Positions 48,635 to 60,951 of a stretch of 64,000 bases of DNA are shown here, piece after piece. A program made the position numbers and the translations under genes. How positions within the stretch are numbered: position 1 is the first letter of the stretch; each line of letters opens with the position of its first letter. The notes beneath the pieces were generated by a model, which was not told where the DNA came from, did no database searches, and was given only the letters and a program-made list of their open reading frames with translations. Source of the DNA: Jaapia argillacea MUCL 33604 (taxonomy: Eukaryota; Basidiomycota; Agaricomycetes; Jaapiales; Jaapiaceae); NCBI GenBank assembly GCA_000697665.1, contig KL197710.1:294078-358077 (forward strand), written 5' to 3'.

Positions 48635-49122
48635 GCTCGTGCTCCTTATCGCTTCTTATCATGGTCTCTTTCCTCGTTTTTCTATTATTTTGTCGCCGTA
48701 CACCTATGAACCTGTTTGATCCTGTATCGTGTATTATGTTTCGGGGAGAGTATGTCTCGATGTTATAGCCCATGTAAATCCTACACCCTGTGACATGTTC
48801 AAATGTGTTGCCAGGCATGTGTTGGGTGTTTGTTCCCGGCGAGCAGACTTCGAGAACAGTATTCAGAGCAGTAACGGACTTGGCTTCCTCTTCCTCCTTC
48901 GCCCTGTTAGGCACATTCGAATGCACCTGCAGTGTCATGTGGTGGTGGTCAGACAAGTCAGACTCTTACTTTGGCGCATCGACCGCAAGTGTTGCAACGG
49001 GATGCCTTGGGACTAGCACTGGCGCCCAACGCCACCGAACCTGTTCAAGGTTCTACGCTGGATGCGCACATCGCGTCTGTGTCTGCGGTGGTGTTTCCTT
49101 GTATCACACACAACTCGCCAAC
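48635..49122. other. intergenic spacer
   Basis: About 490 bp between H3 and the SET-domain remnant. Open frames at 48790-49176 have no recognisable motif. Confidence 0.4.
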
Positions 49123-49272
49123 ATGGCCCAGACAAACGACGATGGTCTTTTTCGTACTGTATCAGCCGATTCTTAATAAACGGGGAAATCCCCTCGTAAG
49201 TAATGATCAAGTTGGACGCTGTTGTCGTCAGTGCTCTCTTCGCGCCCAAACATACCAAAGTGAAGCACAAAG

Positions 49273-50008
49273 AGGTCGATCCCAATTATCGGCATGATCG
49301 CAAGTTGGAGTTGTTCGTTTTCATCGAACACTTAGCACTTCTGAAGCGTTGGAAAACCCAGACGCTGGAGGAAGCGAATGCTTTTTTGGTTGATTGTGGG
49401 AAGTTGACCAAGCTGGTCTATGATCGTCTACAGAAGTATAACCATTGTCCAAAGTTCAGTGAGTGATGTATTCAATGGTGAGCCCTTTTCATATTCGCTG
49501 TGAAGTCGAATTGTTGAGTGATTGTCACGCTACTATGCAGGATGCTCATTGCTTATTCCCTCCTCATGATTCCTGATTCCCCGGTCGAACATTTCACTCC
49601 CGAACTGGGAAGCACTAGTGGGTGTGGTGTCAGAGCCAGACGAGCCATCCCAGAGGGAGTCGTCTTGACTGAACTCATCGGCTTGATGCCCAGGGACGAT
49701 TTGGCCTCACATACCTCGCTGTCGGTTATAAAACCATCTCCTAACCAAGTCAGTTGTGGCGAGGATTCCAGGCCTCGTGAACCTTACAAGACCTGACAAT
49801 GTGCAGGTATGTGGATCGTTTCATATGGTGAGATCGTTGCTAATTTGTGGCAGGCGGTCGCTGTCCCTGAGAGGTTGGCATTTTTCGTCAAGACTCTGAG
49901 GGAATTCCAGCTAGCGAGCAGTTTTTGTTGAATTATGGTCGTGGGTATTTTGAGAAATACGGGGGAGTTTGTCCCTGCCTATCCTGCTCTCAGAAGAGGA
50001 AGGCCTGA
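49273..50008 (+). pseudogene. SET-domain protein gene, probably degraded
   Basis: Pieces of a SET-domain methyltransferase in order: an N-terminal helical region (HDRKLELFVFIEHLALLKRW, LTKLVYDRLQKYNHCPKFS), MLIAYSLLMIPDSPVEHFTP, the SET start GCGVRARRAIPEGVVLTELI, and the C-terminal SEQFLLNYGRGYFEKYGGVC with a post-SET-like CPCLSC to the stop at 50006-50008. An upstream ATG at 49123 (MAQTNDDGLFRTVSADS) may be the original start. Between TSLSVIKPSPNQ (ends near 49755) and the final block I find no copy of the cofactor/active-site RFxNHxCxPN segment in any frame; the stretch reads into stops. So the catalytic centre is missing, and I call it a probable pseudogene. Unusual splicing could still restore it. 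Confidence 0.6.
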
Positions 50009-50387
50009 AGCCGAACGTTGGGACAGAATGTACACACTAGTGAATATTGGTGTCTGACCCTACCCTGAGCAATGTTGTTGGAGGGTTTCTAATTCAATCA
50101 CAAAATGGTGGGTTGCAAGTCGGCATAGGCTCAGTCGCGGACCCCGTGAGTGCTAGCGCACGCAACATGCAGCCTACGTAGTGGAAATTCGACACGGCAT
50201 TGAGGCAACTCTGATCACAACACAACGACCGTTACCGATGTGTTCTTCAGGCTCGCCATGTTGCTTCGTTGGAGTTGGAGTCTCCCATGGTGCACATCCC
50301 AATCCGCATGGCCCAATTGACAGCTTTATAAGTGTCTCGTACACAGCGACAAGAAATTGTCGGTCAATCCGCGCACCACCGTCAATC
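50009..50387. other. spacer
   Basis: About 380 bp between the SET remnant and the 3' end of the DUF2235 gene. No gene seen. Confidence 0.45.
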
Positions 50388-53000
50388 TCAATCAACCCAC
50401 TTAACATCGAACCCTCCCAAATCAACTTTGGGCACATACTTCTCCTTCCTCTTCCTCCCCCTAGCCCATTCCATCGCCTCTGCCTCCATCCTCATCTTAA
50501 CAGTCCTATGGACGTTCACTCCCACCACTTCTGCTTGACGAAGAGGGATCTGGCGAGGTCGACCCAAGTTGACGCTACATCGACGAAACGAATCCCAAAT
50601 GAGTACTAGCGACGGCAGCCTAATTTTGAGAGTAATGGGTTTTGTACTCACCTGAACGACCTGGTCCATGAATCATCATCGTTCTGGTAACGATGTCGGA
50701 GAGGAATCCATTCCAGGATCCACCAAAACCACTTTCTCTCCAGTTGATCATAGATCTGACAGACAGCATCGATCGCATCTTGGTCTTCTTCCGTCTTTGC
50801 CACCTCACCTATCTCGTCGCGAGCCCCATCTCCTTGTTCGCCATCGGAGCCGTTAACGAGTGTCCCCCCTGTACTCGCTCTCTTATGCCTTTCTTCCCCT
50901 TTGGTGGGCGTGGTGTCGGCATTATTATCTCGACTAGGGGGGATGGGCGGAGGGCGTCCTCGGACCGAAGGATGTAAGGTGATTGGGTCGAGTCCAGCCC
51001 ACTTTAAACATTCCCCATGGAACTGAATTCCGGTTTGGGCGATAAAACACTGGCGGATCATCCATCGCAGAGGGATCCGAGCCAGTGAGTTGGGTGTTGA
51101 GTTCGGTACGGCACCCCCGCCCACGTCTGTAGAGAAAATCAAAGGTCGGCCCAGTGGAGGAGGTAGGTGAAAGCATACCACAATGACAACCGGCGAACCA
51201 AACTTCCAAAACATCAGTCTCTGCTTTCTTCTTTCTCCCACTATCCTTCTTATTCGCAGCTTTCCAAGCCATCTCCTCTTCCTCTCTCTCAAACTTCCTC
51301 TCCTCCTCCAATCTCTTCTTCAAATCCTCTTGACCACCATTCAAGACGGCATGAACCAAACTGGGTTTCCTTCCACTCGCCCCATTCGGCATGGACGGTT
51401 CACCTCGACCACCTCCACCGCCACTCTCTTTGGCCCTTTCACTCCCAACTCTCTCATCCCTAATTTTCGCGCCATCATCCTCAACCCTCTCCCTCCCATC
51501 GTTCCCACCATTCGTTTCATCTCCCCCTTCCCTCCCTCCCTTTCGCCACCACCACCATCCACCTTTCCCAGCCTGTGGCACAATATCCTCTGACGTCGCA
51601 GCAGCATCCTCACCACGAACATACCGATGCCACAAATTCGCCTTAAACTTTGCCCTCCTCTCATCCAAGCTAACCGCATGTCTGAAATGTCTAACCGCGG
51701 TGTTGGAAGTCGTGAAAGGAAGCCGACGAGGGAGTAATCCTACAGAAGCAACCGTGTCCCTGTTTGTGATTTAGCCCGCTGTTTGGGGAGGAGGTATGGG
51801 AGAAGGGCAGAAAAAAGTCAAGGAACATACCAAACGCCGAGGAACTCGATATCAACATCAATACTAAATGCCCTCTTGAACTCTCCACTCTGTTTCCATC
51901 CGAGCCGATCTTCGCGTTTGAACATCTTATAAGCAAACTGGATTTGTTGGTGGTTGTGTCGGGGGAGAAGGCCAACCTAGACGGCGGGAGTACGGAGGGC
52001 TGAGGTGAGGAGAAGGGAGAGGAGGTGAGAAGTATGTGGAGGGTACCTTGTGGACCATCCCGGCTAATGCGCGAGCTGTATACGCACCCCTTGAGAACCC
52101 AAAAATACAAATCTTATCGTTCGCCTGATCTACCTCAGCCAACTTCGTCAACACAAAAAGCGCGCACTAAAATGAAGGAGCACTTACAATTCTGCATCAA
52201 GAACTCATAGCCGCCTGTTCATACAACGATGATCAGTCCACGAGGTGCATGAAATGAGTGACCATGAAAGGACAAGGGCAATTTATGAACCCGCAACACA
52301 GACACAAGATCACCCCAGTTAGGCGACGACAGGAAGAATGTTAGGGTAATGGAGGAGAGCCGACTTACTCATGACGTGATCAGGTAAACTCCAACCGACG
52401 GCTTCGTCCCATGCTTTCCAGATAAATTGCATGATGGGGTTAGAGATGCAGGGGCCAACATAAGTTCCTATACCAGTCTGTGGGCGATGAGTTCGCCGAG
52501 GCGTGAGGAGTAAAGGGAGGGAAACGAACCTGGTAGTATACCATTTGTTGTTCGGGGTCATGCTTCTTGAGCATAGAGAAAAATTGAACAATGTTCGAGT
52601 TCTGTGGGGTTTCATGAGTATGAGATTTCCTGCTATGTAATTTCGAGAAAGGTAGGAGGGAAGTCCTGATACTCACATCATTGTCAAAGCTATCCCCCGT
52701 ACCTATCAGAGTACGAAAGGAAAAATCAAGATAACTTCAGGGGATGGAATGCCATCACGAAGTCGTACCATCAAAGCATAACACTAAAGTCCTGTGCTTA
52801 TGCTTTCGGGGCACAATATCTCTATCATCGTAGCCTGCATCGCCTCCGACCTCTCTCTCCTCGTCTTCAGGACCGAGGTTCAAGCGACGAAAAAGATTCT
52901 TGAGAGCCTCGTGATCCGAGAGGATGTCATCGATGTGAGAAGAAGATATCTGGGGAGAGAAAGTGCGGGATGCGCTGGTGCTTGGGGTTCTGCCAGTCAT
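50388..53000 (-). CDS. DUF2235 alpha/beta hydrolase (Tle1-like phospholipase fold)
   Basis: DUF2235 proteins share the alpha/beta hydrolase fold of bacterial Tle1 phospholipases; the fungal members' role is unknown. Start ATG at 53000 (MTGRTPSTSASRTFSPQ), supported by a TATA box at 53049-53056. Motifs in order: HRTLVLCFDGTGDSFDND (across an intron), NSNIVQFFSMLKKHDPEQQM, TGIGTYVGPCISNPI, GYEFLMQNYQANDKICIF, the nucleophile elbow GFSRGAYTARALAGMVHK, then VGLLPRHNHQQIQFAYKMF, and GVWDTVASVGLLPRRLPFT with the likely catalytic Asp. After VRHFRHAVSLDERRAKF, a 130-residue insertion (charged, GKGGWWWWRKGGRE, Gly run) interrupts the domain before EVWFAGCHCDVGGGAVPN, which belongs to the fold's end. 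The C-terminus is VDLGGFDVKWVD, stop at 50388-50390. The C-terminal region has amphipathic, possibly membrane-bound stretches (FWWILEWIPL). Confidence 0.88.
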
Positions 53001-53048
53001 CTCCGGTTGATTGAGCGTGGACGGAGAGGTCAGAACGAACTGCACCCC

Positions 53049-53056
53049 TTTATATA
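53049..53056 (-). promoter_or_regulatory. TATA box of the DUF2235 gene
   Basis: TATATAAA on the minus strand followed by GGGGTG, 49-56 bp upstream of the ATG at 53000. Confidence 0.6.
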
Positions 53057-53399
53057 CCAGCCAGCCTGGGGGATCTCAGGACGTCATAGTCCCCCGAGGC
53101 AGGGAACAGAAGTTTCATAAAGAGAGCATTATAGATCTAGAAGACGAGGGATATAACTACAACTGGAGCTTTGTATTCCGAGGGTATGCTCGAGTCGTAC
53201 AGCTGAACCGATTAGATTCATGAGTTGGAGAGTCAGGTGAGAGAACAAGTTGGTGGATGCGAGTAGAACACTTGTGAGCGTCATAGCTAGTGGAGACTTG
53301 AAGGGGACCGAAACCGAATTAAAACACAACACAACCGGAGCAGAACAAAACATATCGGAGCGGAGCAAGATTAACAGATCGGAACATACACATCTGACC

Positions 53400-54483
53400 A
53401 TGCGAGCATCCCAACAATGTCGACTTCGAACCGATCACGGGATGTCGGCGCGACCATGCCACCGTCGCGTTTTCACTCCAACCACACACACAACAGCCAT
53501 TCATTCCAAACCGTATAAGGCTTTTACATCTAAAGTCCCCTCAACCCCACACCACGACTACAACCTTACGACAAACATGCGCCGAGCTCAAAGTGTCCGT
53601 CATTATTCTCGACCGTCCATCGCTCTCGGTGCAGACGACCTTGGGATGCTCAAAGAAAGCCCAGACGAATCCAACGAAGACGTTCTCAGACGACAATTGA
53701 TTGAGCGGGATAGGGAATGTGACAAGGTAGGCCCCCGTCTTTATGTTCCTCCTAGTCATGAACCGCCACCTAACTGAGATTGCTGTTCGGATGGGGGGTG
53801 GAGATAGCTCCAAACTCAAGTCCAAATTCTCCAAGCACAACTAGCCCAACGTCCCCCTCTTGAGAAGATCCAAGAACTAGAGCGAGAATATAAGAATCTC
53901 GACCTCCTATTACAAGGCACGCAAAGGGAGAACGAGAGATGTATGGCCGAGTTGGAGAGGTAAGACTTCACGTTACACCTTTAACCTAGAAAACCGCATT
54001 GATGTGGTATGAACAGAGGGAAGAGCAGAGAGAAGATGCTCGAAAGAGAAATCGAGAAACTAGCAGGGTCGAACTGGCAGGTCGGTCTTCCCACCCAGCC
54101 CATTCCCACAATACTCACTAACGATCACCACCACACAGACATCCCTGGGTATATCCCCAACCACATCCTACCCCCGTTCAACCGGTATCCCCCAACACAC
54201 CCACACACGCACCTCCTCCCACCCTTCCTCCTCATCTCTCACGCACTCCACAACCATTCCCCCTCAACAACAACGTTCCAGCCCCCACTCTCAACCCCAA
54301 CAAGTCACTCAAGAACAACACCTCCAAGTAACCCAAACACTCTCCCATATCGAACAAGTCCGTCTCTTGATTTTAGGCATCGAACAACGTCTCCAGACTA
54401 GAGAAGATAAACTTGATAAATGTGTGCAGAGGGCCGAAGAGGAGGGTAGGAGGTTCGAGGAGATGAGGAAGACTGTTGTATGA
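53400..54483 (+). CDS. coiled-coil protein of unknown function
   Basis: Not recognised by family. The start is either the ATG at 53400 (MRASQQCRLRTDHGMS) or a later one at 53578 (MRRAQSVRHYSRPS). The first exon ends at LIERDRECDK with a GTAGGC donor at 53727. The next exon is LQTQVQILQAQLAQRPPLEK then IQELEREYKNLDLLLQGTQ, with clear heptads. GKSREKMLEREIEKLAGSNWQ follows, then an intron to TSLGISPTTSYPRSTG and a Ser/Pro/His-rich linker, and a last coiled coil (LQVTQTLSHIEQVRLLILGI, LDKCVQRAEEEGRRFEEM), stop at 54481-54483. About 300 residues. Such proteins often are scaffold or cytoskeletal; here that is only a guess. Confidence 0.65.
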
Positions 54484-54726
54484 GTAGGGCCACGCGTGAT
54501 ACGACTCATTTCCTTTTGCCTGATGCGCGGACATTCAGACACTAGCTTACATGTACCACACCACTTTCACGATTCAATGTACGGTTGGACGGAGCCCTTG
54601 CACTATTTCCCTATCTCGTTCATATAAAATTGCCGTTGACGGCTTCATTCCATTCAATAAATAGTGAGAACGCGAAGTCGTTACAGAGCGCATCCATCCA
54701 CTTCACCACGGTCAACAACTCTACGA

Positions 54727-56860
54727 TCATTCAAGACGATCCAAGATATCCTTAGCCTCACGGATCAGAGCCGACTCTGTCGCATTCACCGAAATGGGAA
54801 CATCCATGATCCAACGAGTGATCAGGTCCTATAAAAATCGCAACAACCACGCTGGTCAGCCACAGCAAAATCTACACCTCCGAAGCGGGCAAAAGGTAAC
54901 TCACAAGCGCAGCTTCACTCTGATCATACGGTACCATGTGTCTACATCGATGAATCACTCCGTCAGTCATTCCCGTCAACGCCAAAAACAGAGGAAAGTA
55001 CGCACCCAGCATTCCAAACGTTGACAAAAGTAACATTTCCAGCAGTAAACCCATCACCTCCAGCACTTCTAACCTCACCCGCGACTAAACCACCTTGCGT
55101 CGTTACCCAAAGCAACGGGTCAGAAGCCGCGAATTCGGATTGGAAAACGGTGGGGAGTGCTTCGACCCAACGTTCATTGCCCTGTTGAAGCATGGTGATT
55201 AAAAAAAGTCCAAAATGGGTCTGAATGTATGTGAGGGAGAGGTGAAACGTACCATGTAGTTACACATCATGTCGGCGTTGCCAGCATATACGAGTAACTT
55301 GATCCCATCATTGACGAGTTCAGGCAATAGCGCACCAGCGTTATGCATTCCGTCTCCCTAACCGTACAAACTGTCATTAGTGACCCATCCCATGCAGTCC
55401 GAGGGCTACGACGTACCTGGAACATGAAAGCTTGGTTAACTTCCATATTACATGACTCAAAGTTCCTCTCAGGATTGACACCCAAAGCTTTCTTGTTAGC
55501 AGGGTTGTTCATCCATGTCTCGATCCAACCCATCTGTTTGTAACACAATGGACCGTCCTTCTGCTTATCGCAGGTCTTGCGAACATCATACGGGTTCAAA
55601 CCCGTCTCTGTTACAAACCCAACGCGCCGTCAGCAGAAGAAAATATCCAGGGTGAAAAATGACTCACGTTGCAAAGGCCCAAATAATTGGCCCCAGCAAT
55701 AGAGTGCAGCAGGAACGCAAGCGAACCTCGAGTTGGAGGAGTAGCAACTCTTGATCAACCTCTGACACGTAGGCACCTTCATCCTCAACGCACTACACTC
55801 CGGTCCCTCAGGGTCGTCGTACACAGGGAATGGACCGTTGCAGACATAATCCGGAACGGAAGCCATTTGGATATAAGGATCCGTCAACCCATTGGCCAAA
55901 ATCACCGATGCCAAGTTGATGGTGGTAAGGTCGGATGTGGGAGCCAAAGCCAGCTCCTTGTTATTCTTGTAAATCACCGAAGCGATGTTAGGCGCGTATG
56001 TCCCTCCATAACTCTCCGCTGCGATATGGAATGGTGCCTTGGAGTACTCTGGGTATCGTTGCAAGAACAATTCGAGGAACGCGTAAACATCTTGGCCAGC
56101 AACTGGGCTAGTATCGACTTTCGAGCCGTCGGAAGAGTAAGAGTAACCGACGTTGACGGGTTGGTCGAGGAATATGACGTTGGCGTGGGTGTTCCAGCTG
56201 TACTTGTTATAGGTCGTGTTGGTACCTTCGTCGGCGATGTTGCAAGGACCGAGTTCAAATAGGAGGCCGGTGGAGGAACTGCAGCCTGGTCCACCGTTCA
56301 GCCAGAGAACGAGAGGAGCATTTTCTGGGTCGATACGGGACTCGAAGAACCTGGTACATGGACGTGAATTTTAGATCCTAGGGGATAAGGGATTCGATGG
56401 TGAGACGAACCAGAAGAACAAGTGCTTCCCGTCGGTGATATCAAGGTAACCAGAGTATTGCTGCACAGACGAATCACAAAGAGTGGGCTCCGTCACCCTA
56501 AGTTGATATTTCGCGAACAAGTGATGGGTAACCAGTTCGTCTGAGCGTGTGCACACTCATTCAATCCCAGAGTTCAACCTTCTAAATGGCCGAGAAAAAC
56601 TCACAAACAAGGCCATGTTGCCTCAAGTAATCTCTTCCATTGACGTGACTGGTCCACTTCTCAACAACGTCCTTTCCCTTCGATACTGTCTTCCCGATCT
56701 TGCGAACGGTATCCTCGATCGCGTGTGGGACTCCACCGAAGACACTCGACGCGAGCTCGGTATATTCTGCGATATTCGCGAGAATGGATTGTTGCTCGTT
56801 GGCCGGGAAGGCGTTGGCGAAGGGGATAGCAAGCAAGGGCAATAACAGGGAGCCCCTCAT
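54727..56860 (-). CDS. S10 serine carboxypeptidase, third copy
   Basis: A more divergent paralogue of the pair at 13-17 kb. Start ATG at 56860 with a signal peptide (MRGSLLLPLLAIPFANAFPA) and a propeptide. Motifs: QLRVTEPTLCDSSVQQYSGY, WLNGGPGCSSSTGLLFELGP-type oxyanion region, GYSYSSD, nucleophile AAESYGGTYAPNIAS, CDKQKDGPLCYKQMGW, KLLVYAGNADMMCNYM with the catalytic Asp in one uninterrupted codon, NVTFVNVWNAG and the catalytic His in HMVPYDQSEAAL, reached after an intron. The final exon reads DLITRWIMDVPISVNATESA and LIREAKDILDRLE, longer than in the other copies, stop at 54727-54729. The triad is complete. Substrate specificity cannot be read. Confidence 0.93.
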
Positions 56861-58376
56861 GGTTGGTAGAAACTAGGGGATGGGAACTCTCCGCTTGTGC
56901 TGCGTGCGGTACTTCAGGAAATGACGCGCGTTTATGGTCTTTATTTGTTGTTGTTGATGACGTGGCGCATTTCTCGGTTTCGTTACACTCAGAGGCTTGG
57001 TGGTCCATACTGTAAATCTCTAAGATGATTGCTGATATAGACAATGTAGCCACTAGAGCAGGTACCGTAGAAGACAATGAAAGGGAGGGAGCGGGAGGCG
57101 TCGCACCAGAGAGCCAGGTTGGACTCCCTGAGAGGATACCTAGAGGTCTACGAGTATGAAGTCCCCGTCAATGAGAACGGGAAGTGATACGCGATCATCG
57201 TGGTCTACCGACCCATGATGTGGTCTGCAAGCCACGGCGATCCGGGAGAGTTTGCTAGCCACATCGTTGATTTGCGAGGAGCAAAATGCCAGATAGCAAG
57301 AGGGACCGAGGTCGTAGAGGGGTTGGGTGAGACAGAGGTATTAGAGACCGAGTCCCAGCCATTGGTTAGAGTACATCGTCGCGACGAGGGGGGGGGTTGG
57401 ACGAACCTGGCCAGCAAAAGGCCAAAAAGCTCATCACGATCGGGCCCGAAAGAGTTATCAAAAATTAATGTTCTTCACGCGAGCGACCAGTGGGTTAACG
57501 AGGATACTACCGCTCTAAGTCAACCCGGTACCTACGGTCCCAACAACCGCGGCTAATACCCTGGACATCCTGGATACTACTCTGTGGAAGATGAATAGAA
57601 TTCCTGTGAGGGAAAAACGCTGATGAACACCGCCTGGTCATGAGATACATAGGGTTCAAAGGCGAACCTGGAGAACACCGCGGATGGAATTCATTCCAAT
57701 GACATGGAATACCATTAGGCAACCAGAAAGTAAGAAGAGGTCTGATATTTGTGTGAAGGAGTGCCGTCATCATCAGAACCAACGTTGTTATCCTGATTCG
57801 TAGGCCTCGGACCGATAGTACCAGTCTCGTCACCTATACATTGCAGAGGATAAGCCACTCTCAGTTGTGCCATGGAGGGAAATACGTCGGTTGAGTGAGG
57901 ATAGAACCATCGTGGTTCCTCATTGTGCTCGGTAGGTGATGAGAGAAACGGCCGGAGCCGTGACGATGTCGTTGAACCTCCTGACCCATGATCCCATCTG
58001 TCGGCGTAGCAGATTCCTCTAGGCCGCAAGAGAGTCCCAGGTTGTGTCCAAGGCATACGACCACACAGAGACTCTGTGTGGGGTATTCCAAGAATATTGG
58101 TGGATTATGATAGCTTCGATACTTTGTAATCTGCTTGGTCAACGTTCGCAGATATTCCAGTACACACGAAGTGGTCAGAAACAAGGATAGTAGTAGTCTC
58201 GAAGTTAGAAGAAGTCCAACAGAAAGCTGGAAAAAGATCGACAACCGTGGCGATCACCACGAGTCGGCGTATTTGCGCCGTCACCACATCGAGATCTTTC
58301 ACCTCTGCTACCACCAGCACGCCTACCGCTGGTCAACAATTTCTTCAAACTCACGGACTTGGGCGTCCTCGCCATC
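56861..58376. other. divergent spacer between carboxypeptidase 3 and SNF1
   Basis: 1.5 kb. Open frames on the plus strand (57200-57556) and minus strand (57715-58056, with YPHSTDVFPSMAQLRVAYPL) are coding-like in places, but no start, splice path or domain could be supported. The upstream region of a nutrient-regulated kinase could be long, so this may be mostly promoter and 5' UTR. Confidence 0.45.
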
Positions 58377-60701
<2,325 letters not shown>

Positions 60702-60951
60702 GTAGTGGATGGAGAAACTGCGTGGGGGATATAATTCTGACGGGAAGCCATCTTTTCCGTCCTATCTATGTATTTGTATGTTCGCTGTTGTGATTGCTTT
60801 GTGTTTGAAGTATAGTATTTGTAGACCTGCCCCTTGTGATTTGTTTTCTTGCTTTCAATGTCATGCATTCTCGGTCGGTTGATTCCCCTTGGGATCGACA
60901 AGATCTTCTATTAGACATACAATTCTTCTACTTGAAAATGCCACCTAAATG
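60702..60951. other. convergent 3' spacer
   Basis: 250 bp shared by the 3' UTRs of SNF1 and the convergent HisRS gene. No feature seen. Confidence 0.5.

Noticed and set aside
57540-57560. String CAACCGCGGCTAATACC resembling the small-subunit rRNA 530 loop
   Set aside because: Only about ten bases match and the surroundings are unlike rRNA; chance similarity.
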